DNA of 64,000 bases. Origin: Curtobacterium sp. VKM Ac-1393 (GTDB lineage: Bacteria > Actinomycetota > Actinomycetes > Actinomycetales > Microbacteriaceae). Each line of letters starts with the position of its first letter. The first letter of the stretch is position 1. The position numbers and the translations under genes were made by a program. The notes beneath the pieces were generated by a model. The model saw only the letters and a program-made list of their open reading frames with translations. It ran no database searches and was not told where the DNA came from. The stretch covers positions 62,001 through 126,000 of the forward strand of contig NZ_JADKRW010000003.1 in the NCBI RefSeq assembly GCF_015350995.1. The letters run 5' to 3'. This document shows positions 1 through 7,803 of this stretch, one piece after another.

Positions 1-301
1 ACAGGGCGACGCGTTCCAGTCGGTCGACGTCGCTCGTGTGGTCCGGCACCGGCACGACGTGCGCGTGCACTCCGAACCGCGACCGGATGCTGCGGCTCAG
101 CGCGGCGGCCTGGTCGAGGGGCGATCGGATCTGGATGTCGACGAGACCGGTGTCCCTGGCGTACTTCAGCAGCCGCGACACCGAGGAGCGCGAGGTCGCG
201 AGCTCGTCGGCGATGGCGTCCATCGTCAGGTCCTGCAGGTAGTACAGGTGGGCGGCGCGCAGCGCCTGCTGCGTGCGCATGGGCTGAGCCGCATCGCTCA
301 T
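1..301 (-). CDS. SorC-family sugar-responsive transcriptional regulator, N-terminal part (cut by window edge)
   Basis: Only the first 100 codons are visible; the gene continues beyond the left edge. The ATG complement lies at 299-301. Residues ~10-50 form a winged helix-turn-helix with the core MDAIADELATSRSSVSRLLK, typical of SorC regulators, in which an N-terminal DNA-binding domain precedes a large effector domain that binds phosphorylated sugars. The gene is divergent from glpD across a 191-bp spacer holding two copies of a 14-bp palindrome, so it probably controls glpD and itself. The effector domain is missing from the window, so the ligand cannot be guessed. A second SorC gene at 6776-7738 has a similar head (MYYLEDATQVEIASRLGVSR). 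Confidence 0.85.
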   Translation of the reverse strand, partial: MSDAAQPMRTQQALRAAHLYYLQDLTMDAIADELATSRSSVSRLLKYARDTGLVDIQIRSPLDQAAALSRSIRSRFGVHAHVVPVPDHTSDVDRLERVAL

Positions 302-328
302 GGTGCTCCGATCTGTCGAACGCAACCA

Positions 329-417
329 TGCACGGACGTGCACGGCCTCTGCAACCCCTGTCGCGCCTCCCGGCCCCCGGATCGGGGCGGACGACACGTG
401 TGCTGCACGTTCGTGCA
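329..417. promoter_or_regulatory. Two 14-bp palindromic operators between the SorC gene and glpD
   Basis: TGCACGGACGTGCA at 329-342 and TGCACGTTCGTGCA at 404-417 share the form TGCACG-N2-CGTGCA, with centres 75 bp apart. Paired identical palindromes in a divergent spacer next to a SorC gene are what an autoregulated operator pair looks like. Binding by this regulator is inference. Confidence 0.6.
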
Positions 418-492
418 AGCAAGTTGCCCGGCCTCTCAAACGGGCGCACGATCGATCCTGACCACGAGAACCGACGAAGGAAGCGACGAACC

Positions 493-2238
493 ATGTCGAA
501 GAAGACACAGCCCCGGAACACGGTGACCGCCCTCACCGAGCGCCCGAACGCGCAGGTCCTCGTCGTCGGCGGCGGCATCAACGGCATCGCCACGTTCCGC
601 GACCTCGCCCTGCAGGGCGTCGACGTCGCCCTGGTGGAGCGCGGCGACTACGCCTCCGGTGCGTCCGCCGCGTCGAGCCACATGATCCACGGCGGCATCC
701 GCTACCTGGAGAACGGCGAGTTCCGCCTGGTGCGCGAGAGCGTGCAGGAGCGCAACGGCCTGATCCGCATCGCCCCGCACTACGTCAAGCCGCTGCAGAC
801 GACGATGCCGATCTTCTCGACGTTCTCGGGCATCATGAACGCCCCGCTGCGCATGCTGACGCACAAGCAGCGCTCCACCAAGGAGCGCGGGGCGATGCTC
901 ATCAAGATCGGCATGACGATCTACGACTCCTTCTCGCGCGACGGCGGCTCCGTCCCGAAGCACGTCTTCCGCACCAAGAAGGCCGCGCTCGAGGACATGC
1001 CCGCCCTCAACAAGGACCTGAAGTACACGGGCACCTACTACGACGCGAGCGTGCACGAGCCCGAGCGCCTGGCCCTCGACGTCCTCAAGGACGGCCTGGC
1101 CGCGGGAGCCGACAAGGCACGCGCAGTCAACTACGTCGAGGCCGCCGGCACCCGCGACGGCGGCGTGCTGCTCCGCGACCGCGAGACCGGCGAGGAGTTC
1201 GTCTTCTCCGCCGAGGTCGTCATCAACGCCTCCGGCCCCTGGACCGACCTGACGAACGAGGCGTTCGGCGGCGAGACGAAGTTCATGGGCGGCACGAAGG
1301 GCTCGCACATCGTCGTCCAGAACGACGAGCTGCTCGAGGCGACCAAGGGCCGCGAACTGTTCTTCGAGAACGACGACGGACGCATCGTCCTCATCTACCC
1401 GCTCAAGGGCCGGGTGCTCATCGGCACGACCGACATCGACGCCGACCCATCGAAGCCGGTCACGACCACCGACGAGGAGATCGACTACTTCTTCGGGCTC
1501 GTGAAGCACGTGTTCCCGCAGATCGACGTCACCCGCGACCACATCGTCTACAGCTACTCCGGCATCCGCCCGCTCCCCCGCCACGAGGACACCGCCCCCG
1601 GCTTCGTGTCCCGTGACTACCGGATCGTGGACACCCAGATCGCCGGCCTGCCGGGTTCGACCGTGCTGTCGCTCGTCGGCGGCAAGTGGACGACGTTCCG
1701 TGCCCTCGCCGCGCACCTGTCGACCGAGGCCACCACGAAGCTCGGCTTGGCCCGCAAGGTCGACACCACCGGCATGGCGATCGGCGGCGGCAAGGAGTTC
1801 CCCACCACCGACGCGCAGCGCGCCCTGTGGATCACCTCGCACCGTGACGGACTCGACGAGTCGCTCGTCGAGGGCCTGCTCGAGCGCTACGGCACCCGTG
1901 CCGCCGAGGTCGTGGACGTCCTGACCGACGGCCCGGTCGAGGCCCTCGAGTCCGACCCGTCGCTCACCCGCGCCGAGGTCGCCTACTTCGCACGCCACGA
2001 GCAAGCCGTCCACCTGGTCGACGTGGTCCTGCGCCGCACGAACCTGGCGTTCGTGGGCGGTGTCACGATCGACCTGCTCGACGAGCTGGCCGACGTGCTC
2101 GCGACGACGCTCGAGTGGACCCCCGAGGAGCGCGCGGACGAGGTCCAGCGCACGCTCGACGTGCTGCGCGAGGCGCACCGCGTGATCGTGCCGCTGACGT
2201 CCGCAACGGCACAGGCGTCGGCGTCGCAGCTCGCGTAG
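493..2238 (+). CDS. glpD: Aerobic glycerol-3-phosphate dehydrogenase (FAD-dependent)
   Basis: Oxidises sn-glycerol 3-phosphate to dihydroxyacetone phosphate at the inner face of the membrane and passes electrons to quinone. The 581-residue product opens with an FAD-binding Rossmann motif (VLVVGGGINGIATFRDLALQ, residues ~18-40) and the GlpD-type SSHMIHGGIRYLE segment; length and the C-terminal DAO_C-like region fit the family. The start is the ATG at 493, with AAGGAAG nine bases upstream; an in-frame ATG at 328 has no such site and would add a basic tail unlike the family. No glpK or glpF is beside it. The flanking SorC gene and twin operators suggest sugar-phosphate control. A strong hairpin follows 20 bp after the stop. 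Confidence 0.93.
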   Translation: MSKKTQPRNTVTALTERPNAQVLVVGGGINGIATFRDLALQGVDVALVERGDYASGASAASSHMIHGGIRYLENGEFRLVRESVQERNGLIRIAPHYVKPLQTTMPIFSTFSGIMNAPLRMLTHKQRSTKERGAMLIKIGMTIYDSFSRDGGSVPKHVFRTKKAALEDMPALNKDLKYTGTYYDASVHEPERLALDVLKDGLAAGADKARAVNYVEAAGTRDGGVLLRDRETGEEFVFSAEVVINASGPWTDLTNEAFGGETKFMGGTKGSHIVVQNDELLEATKGRELFFENDDGRIVLIYPLKGRVLIGTTDIDADPSKPVTTTDEEIDYFFGLVKHVFPQIDVTRDHIVYSYSGIRPLPRHEDTAPGFVSRDYRIVDTQIAGLPGSTVLSLVGGKWTTFRALAAHLSTEATTKLGLARKVDTTGMAIGGGKEFPTTDAQRALWITSHRDGLDESLVEGLLERYGTRAAEVVDVLTDGPVEALESDPSLTRAEVAYFARHEQAVHLVDVVLRRTNLAFVGGVTIDLLDELADVLATTLEWTPEERADEVQRTLDVLREAHRVIVPLTSATAQASASQLA

Positions 2239-2257
2239 TACACGCGACCACGAGGCG

Positions 2258-2297
2258 GACGGGAGGCCCGGTACCAGCTGGTACCGGGCCTCCCGTC
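2258..2297. terminator. Bidirectional terminator hairpin, GACGGGAGGC family copy 1
   Basis: Perfect 18-bp stem (GACGGGAGGCCCGGTACC and its complement) around AGCT, 20 bp behind glpD and 42 bp from the stop of the convergent phosphatase gene. The outer ten bases recur at 6708, 20295 and 47470. Confidence 0.8.
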
Positions 2298-2338
2298 TGT
2301 CTTGGGTTGCGTCTCGGTCACTTGGTCGCGACCGCGCG

Positions 2339-2995
2339 TCAGTAACGCTCGCCGGTCGGGTCCAGGGCAGTCCGGTCGATGAGCTGCTCGCCACCGATCG
2401 GCTCACCCTCCCAGTCGACCAGGTGCCAGCCGTCGGCGAACGAGCCCTCGAGCTCGACGATCCCGGTGTTCTCCAGGTGCCGCTTGGTGCCGAAGTGGTC
2501 CGGGGTGTTCTGCGCGGCCGCACTGGCCCAGGTGCGGATCGCCGCGCCGTGGCTGACGGCCGCTGCGACCTGCACGCCGGTGGCCTCGATCTGCCGCACG
2601 GCGTCGTCGTAGCGCTCGAAGAAGTCGAACCCGCTCTCCGCGCCGGGCATCCGCGTGCTGCGGTCGCCGTGCGACCAGCCGTGCACCGTCGAGATGTACA
2701 GCTGCACGGACACGGTGTCGGTCTTGCCCTGGGTGTCCCCGGCCTCGATCTCGCGGAGCCCGGGCAGCACGACGGGCTCGAGGCCGAGCGACGCCGCGAG
2801 CGGCGCCGCCGTGATCTGCGTCCGGACCATCGTCGAGGCGAAGAGCCGCTCGATCCCCCGGTCGGCGAGGGCTGCCGGCAGGGCATCCGCCTGCTGCTGG
2901 CCGAGCTCGGTCAGACCCGGTCCGGGCACCACGGCGTCGAGCACGCCGTTCACGTTCGAAGGGGTCTGGCCGTGGCGGATGAGCAGCAGTCGCAT
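2339..2995 (-). CDS. Histidine phosphatase (phosphoglycerate mutase-like) family protein
   Basis: A 218-residue histidine-phosphatase-superfamily enzyme. The N-terminal LLIRHGQTPSNV carries the phosphohistidine RHG motif, GLTELGQQQADALPAAL is the usual second conserved block, and VSHGAAI near residue 150 carries the second catalytic histidine. Members are either cofactor-dependent mutases or broad acid phosphatases; without the long mutase insertion this looks like a small-molecule phosphatase. It is convergent with glpD and shares its terminator hairpin. It is followed on the other side by rpmJ, in the same orientation but 28 bp upstream. The true substrate cannot be read from sequence. Confidence 0.85.
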   Translation of the reverse strand: MRLLLIRHGQTPSNVNGVLDAVVPGPGLTELGQQQADALPAALADRGIERLFASTMVRTQITAAPLAASLGLEPVVLPGLREIEAGDTQGKTDTVSVQLYISTVHGWSHGDRSTRMPGAESGFDFFERYDDAVRQIEATGVQVAAAVSHGAAIRTWASAAAQNTPDHFGTKRHLENTGIVELEGSFADGWHLVDWEGEPIGGEQLIDRTALDPTGERY

Positions 2996-3023
2996 GGATC
3001 CACCCTAGGGACCACCGCCGACG

Positions 3024-3146
3024 TCAGCCCTGGCGGGTGTTCCAGCGCGGGTTCTGCTTGTTGATGACGTAGACGCGGCCGCGGCGCCGGACGACCTGCG
3101 AGCCGGGGATCTTCTTCAGTGCCTTGAGCGAGTTGCGGACCTTCAT
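3024..3146 (-). CDS. rpmJ: Ribosomal protein bL36, zinc-independent (C-minus) form
   Basis: A 40-residue ribosomal protein beginning [19 protein letters not shown] and ending NPRWNTRQG. It has no cysteine, so it is the paralogue that replaces the zinc-ribbon L36 when zinc is scarce, freeing zinc from ribosomes. The start is preceded by GGAGGAGAACC, a strong ribosome-binding site. Directly upstream, at 3174-3188, is a near-perfect Zur box shared with the divergent CobW-like gene; in actinobacteria alternative ribosomal proteins are commonly Zur-repressed, so this is expected to switch on under zinc starvation. Identity is very secure for such a short gene. Confidence 0.93.
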   Translation of the reverse strand: MKVRNSLKALKKIPGSQVVRRRGRVYVINKQNPRWNTRQG

Positions 3147-3173
3147 GGTTCTCCTCCGTCGGTGTCCTCCTGT

Positions 3174-3188
3174 TGAGAACGGTTTTCA
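3174..3188. promoter_or_regulatory. Candidate Zur operator
   Basis: TGAGAACGGTTTTCA is an imperfect 15-bp palindrome of the form TGA(A/G)AAC-N-GTT(T/C)TCA, close to the actinobacterial Zur consensus (TGAAAATNATTTTCA type). It lies 27 bp from rpmJ and 15 bp from the ATG of the CobW-like gene, so a bound repressor would cover both promoters. Confidence 0.75.
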
Positions 3189-3203
3189 GGTAGGGTACCC
3201 GAC

Positions 3204-4232
3204 ATGCGTGCTGCTGCCATCACCCTCGTCACCGCCCTCCACGAGGTCGACGCCGACCGCGTCGCCGCCCGGATCACCACGGGGCACCGGATGCACGTCG
3301 ACGGGAGCGCGTTCGCCGCGGCCCGTGCCGTCGCCGAGCGCGCCGACCACCTCGACCGCGTGTGCGGCCCCGACGCCGACCACGGACTCGTCGTCACGCT
3401 GCAGCCCGGCTCGGACGCCCGCGCCGTGGGCATGATGCTCGCGAACGCCGCCCGCTCCGAGACCGGTGACGACCGGGTCCTGCGGCACGTCGTCGGGGTG
3501 CTGCGGGCCGACGACGTCGCACACCTGCTGTGGTCCGACGTCGACGACGCGTTCGTGGCTGCCGACCGGGTGGCGTCGCTCGTCGAGTACGCGACCGTCA
3601 TCGTGCTCGACCGGCTCGCCCCACTGTCGCTCCGCCGTCGGCGGACGCTGGTCGCGCTGCTGCACCGGCTGGCACCACAGGCCGTGATCGTGGGGTTGAC
3701 GGCGATCCGGACCGCGCGCGACCTGCCGGCCTCGAACGGCGGAGCCGCACGGGTCCTGGCATCGGGAGCCGGGTGGATGCGGGCACTGTCGAGCGGCGCC
3801 GACACCGGCCGGGACACCCGCGACGACCTGGTCGCGTTGCGGTACCGGGAGCCGCTGCCGTTCCACCCCGGGCGACTCGCAGCCGTCATCGAGCGTGACC
3901 TGGCCGCCGGGGCCTCGGGACGGGTGCTCCGCTCGAAGGGGTTCTTCCGGCTCGCCTCACGCCCGGACCACGTCGGCTCGTGGTCGAGCTTCGGGGCGAT
4001 GCTCGCGCTCGACCCCACCGCGAACCCGTCGTGGGACGCCGATGCCCCGATCGGGCAGGCCCTGTGGTTCGTCGGCGAGCGGCTCGACGTGCGCGCGATC
4101 GAACGAGCCCTCGACGGCGCGCTGCTCACGCCCCCGGAGCTGCTGGCCGGGCCGGACCTGTGGCGCGGGTGGGCGGACCCGTTCCCCGTGTGGCCCGCGG
4201 TGGACCCGGCGTCGGAGCACCGGCACGACTGA
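3204..4232 (+). CDS. CobW/COG0523-like protein lacking the P-loop, Zur-linked
   Basis: A 342-residue protein whose second half carries the CobW C-terminal domain: RYREPLPFHPGRL at ~215 and GRVLRSKGFFRLASRPDH at ~240, then SSFGAMLAL. Normal COG0523 metallochaperones start with a GxxGxGKT P-loop and have a CxCC metal site; here the N-terminus reads ITLVTALHEVDADRVAARI, there is no P-loop, and the only cysteine is near residue 54. It is therefore probably not an active GTPase, though the fold may be kept. The 15-bp spacing to the Zur box suggests a role in zinc allocation. The ATG at 3204 follows the box so closely that the message may be leaderless. Confidence 0.75.
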   Translation: MRAAAITLVTALHEVDADRVAARITTGHRMHVDGSAFAAARAVAERADHLDRVCGPDADHGLVVTLQPGSDARAVGMMLANAARSETGDDRVLRHVVGVLRADDVAHLLWSDVDDAFVAADRVASLVEYATVIVLDRLAPLSLRRRRTLVALLHRLAPQAVIVGLTAIRTARDLPASNGGAARVLASGAGWMRALSSGADTGRDTRDDLVALRYREPLPFHPGRLAAVIERDLAAGASGRVLRSKGFFRLASRPDHVGSWSSFGAMLALDPTANPSWDADAPIGQALWFVGERLDVRAIERALDGALLTPPELLAGPDLWRGWADPFPVWPAVDPASEHRHD

Positions 4233-4249
4233 GGGCGGGAGCGCGACTG

Positions 4250-4291
4250 CTCCGACTCCGGCTCCGACTCCGACTCCGACTCCGACTCCGA
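4250..4291 (+). repeat. Hexanucleotide tandem repeat (CTCCGA)7
   Basis: Seven head-to-tail CTCCGA units, the second being CTCCGG, start 18 bp behind the stop of the CobW-like gene. It is non-coding and of slippage-prone type. Confidence 0.9.
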
Positions 4292-4362
4292 ACGACATCC
4301 TCGACGTCGTGCGACGACCACGATGTCGTTCCCGCCCCCGTGCAACAGCCCGCGCGTGCAAC

Positions 4363-4404
4363 GAACGACGAGGCCGATGTCGTACGACATCGACCTCGTC
4401 GTTC
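4363..4404. terminator. Terminator hairpin between convergent CobW-like and symporter genes
   Basis: GAACGACGAGG-C-CGATGTCG, then TA, then the complementary arm CGACATCG-A-CCTCGTCGTTC: a 20-bp stem with one C/A mismatch, 32 bp behind the symporter stop. Related GTCGTG/ACGAC words occur just upstream (4291-4330). Confidence 0.65.
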
Positions 4405-4435
4405 CGAGTCGAACGACCCGCGAGCGCCCCCAGCG

Positions 4436-5980
4436 TCAGCGCGTCGGCGCGACCTCGGCCTCGGCCTCGGCCTCAGCGGCGTCGCCCGCGGCCCGGGCAG
4501 CGGCGTCCTGCGCGGCGAACGGCAGGTCCCCGAGGTCCAGGTGCGGGTTGGTGTCCTGCGTGAGCACGAGTTCCTTCGCCTCGGCCTCGGTCTCCACCGC
4601 GGGCATCGACCCGGGCAGGGGACGGCGCGAGGACTCCTTCATGCAGAAGACGCCGATCGCACCGACGACGCTCATCGCCATCAGGAAGTACGCCGGAGCG
4701 AGCTCGTCGCCGGTCACGGTCAGCAGCGCCTGCACGATCAGGGGCGTGGTCCCGCCGAACACCGCGATGGCGATGTTGTAGGCGAAGCCCATGCCGCCGT
4801 ACCGCGTCGAGGTCGGGAACAGCGCCGGCAGCGACGCCGCCTGGTTGGACACCCACAGCGCGGTCATCAGTGCGAGCAGCCCGAGCCCGGCCAGCGTGGA
4901 CCACTGCGCCCCGTGCCCGATCAGCATGAACGCGGGTACGACGAGCACCACGGTCGTCGCGGCACCGATCCACATCACGACGCGTCGGCCGAGCTTGTCG
5001 GACAGCTTGCCGGTCAGGGGCAGCATCACGGCGAGCAGCACGAGCACCGGGATCGTCAGCAGTGTGCCGTCGAGCGCTGAGTAGCCGAGCGAGTCGGTCA
5101 GGTACGTCGGCATGTACGAGGTCAGGGCGTAGCCGACGGTGTTCGACGCCGCGACGAGCATGATCGCGATGACGATCGGGCGCCAGTGCTGGCGGACCAT
5201 CGCCACGACGTTGGCGGGACGCTGCCCTTCGGCGTCGGCACGCGCTTCGGACGACGCTTCCTGCGCCGCCTGGGTCGCCTGGAACACCGGCGACTCCTCG
5301 ATGCGCAGCCGGAAGTAGATCGCGACGACACCGATGACACCGGCGGCCAGGAACGGGAAGCGCCAGCCGTAGTCGACCATCGCGTCCTCGCCCAGGGTGA
5401 TCTGCAGGACCGTCACGACAGATGCCCCGAGCGCGAAGCCCATGTAGCTGCCGAAGTCCAGGATGCTCGCGAAGAACCCGCGGCGACGGTCGGGGGCGTA
5501 CTCGGTGACGAAGGTCGTCGCACCGGCGTACTCACCACCGGTCGAGAAGCCCTGCGCGAGCTTCAGCACGACCAGGACGATCGGCGCGAACACCCCGATC
5601 GTGGCGTAGGCCGGCAGCGCCCCGATCAGGAACGTCGACGCGGCCATCATGATGAGCGTCGTCGCCAGCACCTTCTGGCGCCCGATGCGGTCGCCGAGCC
5701 GCCCGAAGACGATGCCGCCGAGCGGACGGGCGATGTACGTCGCGGCGAAGACACCGAGGCTGAACAGGATCTGCACGGCGGGCTCGGCGGTCGGCAGGAA
5801 CACCTTCCCCATCGTGACCGCCAGGTAGCCGTAGACACCGACGTCGTACCACTCCATCGTGTTGCCGACGACCATGCCGCTGACCGCGCGGCGCATCATG
5901 CTCTTGTCGACCACGGTGACGTCGCTCTCACGCAGTCGTCGGTGTGGTCGGGTGGGGGTACTGCTGGGGTCGGAACCCAT
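4436..5980 (-). CDS. MFS transporter, metabolite:proton symporter (MHS/ProP-like) family
   Basis: A 514-residue twelve-helix symporter. GNTMEWYDVGVYGYLA at ~39 is the MHS-family first-helix signature, GRLGDRIGRQKVL at ~94 the MFS loop 2-3 motif, and KLAQGFSTGGEYAGA the helix-4 motif shared by ProP, ShiA and KgtP. Members import osmolytes or organic acids with protons; the acidic tail DTNPHLDLGDLPFA followed by an Ala/Glu-rich end is seen in actinobacterial ProP-like proteins, but the substrate is not decided. The start ATG at 5980 has GAGGAGC upstream. It stands alone, convergent with the CobW-like gene. Confidence 0.85.
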   Translation of the reverse strand: MGSDPSSTPTRPHRRLRESDVTVVDKSMMRRAVSGMVVGNTMEWYDVGVYGYLAVTMGKVFLPTAEPAVQILFSLGVFAATYIARPLGGIVFGRLGDRIGRQKVLATTLIMMAASTFLIGALPAYATIGVFAPIVLVVLKLAQGFSTGGEYAGATTFVTEYAPDRRRGFFASILDFGSYMGFALGASVVTVLQITLGEDAMVDYGWRFPFLAAGVIGVVAIYFRLRIEESPVFQATQAAQEASSEARADAEGQRPANVVAMVRQHWRPIVIAIMLVAASNTVGYALTSYMPTYLTDSLGYSALDGTLLTIPVLVLLAVMLPLTGKLSDKLGRRVVMWIGAATTVVLVVPAFMLIGHGAQWSTLAGLGLLALMTALWVSNQAASLPALFPTSTRYGGMGFAYNIAIAVFGGTTPLIVQALLTVTGDELAPAYFLMAMSVVGAIGVFCMKESSRRPLPGSMPAVETEAEAKELVLTQDTNPHLDLGDLPFAAQDAAARAAGDAAEAEAEAEVAPTR

Positions 5981-6114
5981 GCATCGCTCCTCGAGAAGAT
6001 CGGTGGGCCGACGGGAACCGGCCCAGAACAGCGAGCGACGTTACCGAGCAACCGAAATGTCATTGGCCGGTGATTCTCAGGAAACGGCGTGTCACCCGAA
6101 CGGGGGGAAGGCCC

Positions 6115-6136
6115 GATCCGCATGCGTCTGCGGATC
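6115..6136. promoter_or_regulatory. Inverted repeat upstream of the DinB-family gene
   Basis: GATCCGCA-TGCGTC-TGCGGATC, perfect 8-bp arms, 36 bp before the ATG at 6172 in the divergent spacer with the symporter gene. It could be an operator or a leader hairpin; nothing decides between them. Confidence 0.35.
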
Positions 6137-6171
6137 CGCAAGGCTGAGTAACGAGGTCGTAACATCGGCCC

Positions 6172-6696
6172 ATGGCGATCGAACCCGAGACGAAGAGCTG
6201 GACCTGGGTCATCGAGGGCACCTGCCCCGAGTGCGGCTACGACGGCACCGCGGTGTCGATCCGCGACGTGCCGGGGATCATCGACGCGAACACGACCGCC
6301 TGGCCGGAGGCGCTCGACCGCGACGGCGTCCGTGACCGCCCCGACGACAGCACCTGGTCTCCCCTGGAGTACGGCGCCCACGTGCGTGACGTGCACCGGA
6401 AGATGACCGAGCGCCTCGCGCTGATGCTCGCCGAGGACGCCCCGACGTTCCCGAACTGGGACCAGGACGCGACCGCGATCGAAGACCGGTACGGCGAGCA
6501 GGACCCGACCGTCGTCCTCCGAGAGCTCGGCGAGGCCGCACACCGTGCCGCGCGGGCGTTCGACGCGGTCCGCGACGACCAGCTCGAGCGCACCGGGCTG
6601 CGGTCGGACGGCAGCGCCTTCACCGTCGCGTCGCTCGCCACCTACTACGCGCACGACCCCGTCCACCACCTGTGGGACGTGCGGCGCACGCACTAG
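6172..6696 (+). CDS. DinB-superfamily protein with an N-terminal CxxCG finger
   Basis: A 174-residue protein. It begins with a two-cysteine CPECGYDG motif (~residue 20), then the DinB-type four-helix core: WSPLEYGAHVRDVHRKM near residue 62 and YYAHDPVHHLWDVRR at the C-terminus supply the histidines that bind a metal in this superfamily. Actinobacterial relatives are annotated as DinB or mycothiol-dependent-enzyme-like proteins of unknown reaction, some of them thiol S-transferases. The start ATG is 11 bp after a possible TAACAT element, so the transcript may have a very short leader. It is monocistronic, ending in a hairpin at 6708. Confidence 0.75.
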   Translation: MAIEPETKSWTWVIEGTCPECGYDGTAVSIRDVPGIIDANTTAWPEALDRDGVRDRPDDSTWSPLEYGAHVRDVHRKMTERLALMLAEDAPTFPNWDQDATAIEDRYGEQDPTVVLRELGEAAHRAARAFDAVRDDQLERTGLRSDGSAFTVASLATYYAHDPVHHLWDVRRTH

Positions 6697-6707
6697 ACAC
6701 GGGGGCA

Positions 6708-6755
6708 GGCGGACGGGAGGCACGGGTCGGGCCCGCCCCGCGCCTCCCGTCCGCC
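6708..6755. terminator. Bidirectional terminator hairpin, GACGGGAGGC family copy 2
   Basis: GGCGGACGGGAGGC and its exact complement (14 bp), 20-nt GC-rich loop, 12 bp behind the DinB-family stop and 21 bp from the stop of the convergent SorC gene. Confidence 0.75.
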
Positions 6756-6775
6756 CTGTGGTCGCGGCAGACCGC

Positions 6776-7738
6776 TCAGGCGAGCGCGTCGAGCAGGGCG
6801 CGCGCCGTCGCGGCGTCCGTCACCAGCTCGTTGACGAGCCCACCCCGGACCGCGCCGACGATGCTGCCGACCTTGGCGCTGCCGACGGCGACGCCGACCG
6901 CGTGCGGCACGCCGGACAGGACCTCGCGCGAGGTCCGGACCATCCGGTCGCTGCCGGGGAACTCGATGGCCGAGCCGTCGGCGGCGTAGAAGTTGAGGCA
7001 GACGTCACCAGCGGCCTGGTCGAACACGGCGTCGTCGACGGGGACGCCCCGTGCCAGCGCGTCGCGCGTCGGTGTCGGCGCCCCGATGCCGAGGATCGCA
7101 CCCTTCGCCCGACCCCAGAGCCCGACGACGTGCTGGAAGGCGGGGTCCTCGTCGAGCGAGGACCGCATCGCGGGCGACGGCAGCGCCTGGGCGAACAGGA
7201 ACGCGGGGATCGCTCCGGAGTGCTCCGCGGCGGTCCGGGAGATCTCGTTCGTCTGGAACCACGGCATCGGGTCGGCCTGGCCACCGACCGTGGGGACGAT
7301 CTGGACGCCGGGCAGGCTCGGCATGCCGGAGTGCGCGACGTCGTAGACGGTGCGTCCGGACGACATCAGGACGGCGTCGCCGGGGACGAGCCCCATGCCC
7401 TCCACCGCGGCGGCGAGGGGTGCTGCGAGGTCGGCGCCGAGCGTGGCGGTGTGCGTGACGGCCGCCAGGTGCACGGCGCGGATGCCGAGCACGACCTGCA
7501 GCCGTTCGGCGAGCGCGACGGTCTCGTCCTGGAACGGGTCGACGACCTCGATGCGGACGAGTCCGGCCTTGCGCGCTTCGGCGACGAGCCGCGACACCGT
7601 CGGGCGGGAGACACCGAGGCGCGAGGCGATCTCGACCTGGGTGGCGTCCTCGAGGTAGTACATCCGCGCCGCCTGGTACACGGTGTCGAGCGGGAACCGG
7701 GTCCTGGAACCCTCGGCGGCGGGGTTCTCGGTGGACAT
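6776..7738 (-). CDS. SorC-family transcriptional regulator of the polyol cluster
   Basis: A 320-residue full-length SorC protein: N-terminal winged helix (MYYLEDATQVEIASRLGVSR at ~22) and a C-terminal sugar-phosphate-binding domain with MSSGRTVYDVA, IVPTVGGQADP and ILGIGAP blocks. Such proteins sense phosphorylated ketoses or polyol-derived intermediates. The ATG at 7738 (MSTENPAAEG) is chosen over an upstream start at 7840, which would overlap the preceding gene. It is 61 bp downstream of the short-chain dehydrogenase on the same strand and divergent from eltD, so it is the likely regulator of the polyol operon. Three GCAC(AC)GTCAG direct repeats occupy its leader. Confidence 0.88.
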   Translation of the reverse strand: MSTENPAAEGSRTRFPLDTVYQAARMYYLEDATQVEIASRLGVSRPTVSRLVAEARKAGLVRIEVVDPFQDETVALAERLQVVLGIRAVHLAAVTHTATLGADLAAPLAAAVEGMGLVPGDAVLMSSGRTVYDVAHSGMPSLPGVQIVPTVGGQADPMPWFQTNEISRTAAEHSGAIPAFLFAQALPSPAMRSSLDEDPAFQHVVGLWGRAKGAILGIGAPTPTRDALARGVPVDDAVFDQAAGDVCLNFYAADGSAIEFPGSDRMVRTSREVLSGVPHAVGVAVGSAKVGSIVGAVRGGLVNELVTDAATARALLDALA

Positions 7739-7756
7739 GGGCCGATCGTATCCCTG

Positions 7757-7803
7757 GCACACGTCAGTTCTCCTCGCACACGTCAGCGTTTCTGGCACGT
7801 CAG
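7757..7803 (-). repeat. Three phased direct repeats in the SorC leader
   Basis: GCACACGTCAG at 7757-7767 and again at 7776-7786, and a shortened GCACGTCAG at 7795-7803 overlapping the dehydrogenase stop. Each start is 19 bp from the next, about two helical turns, so all lie on one DNA face. They may be half-sites for autoregulation. Confidence 0.55.

Noticed and set aside
436..2886. An 816-codon open frame on the minus strand opposite glpD
   Set aside because: It lies opposite a clear glpD and phosphatase gene, is composed of Arg/Val/Leu/Gly-rich low-complexity sequence, has no motif, and arises from high third-position GC on the sense strand.
3204..4232. Annotating the CobW-like protein as an active GTPase
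   Set aside because: No Walker A or CxCC metal motif can be found in the frame, and no upstream in-frame extension supplies one before the Zur box.
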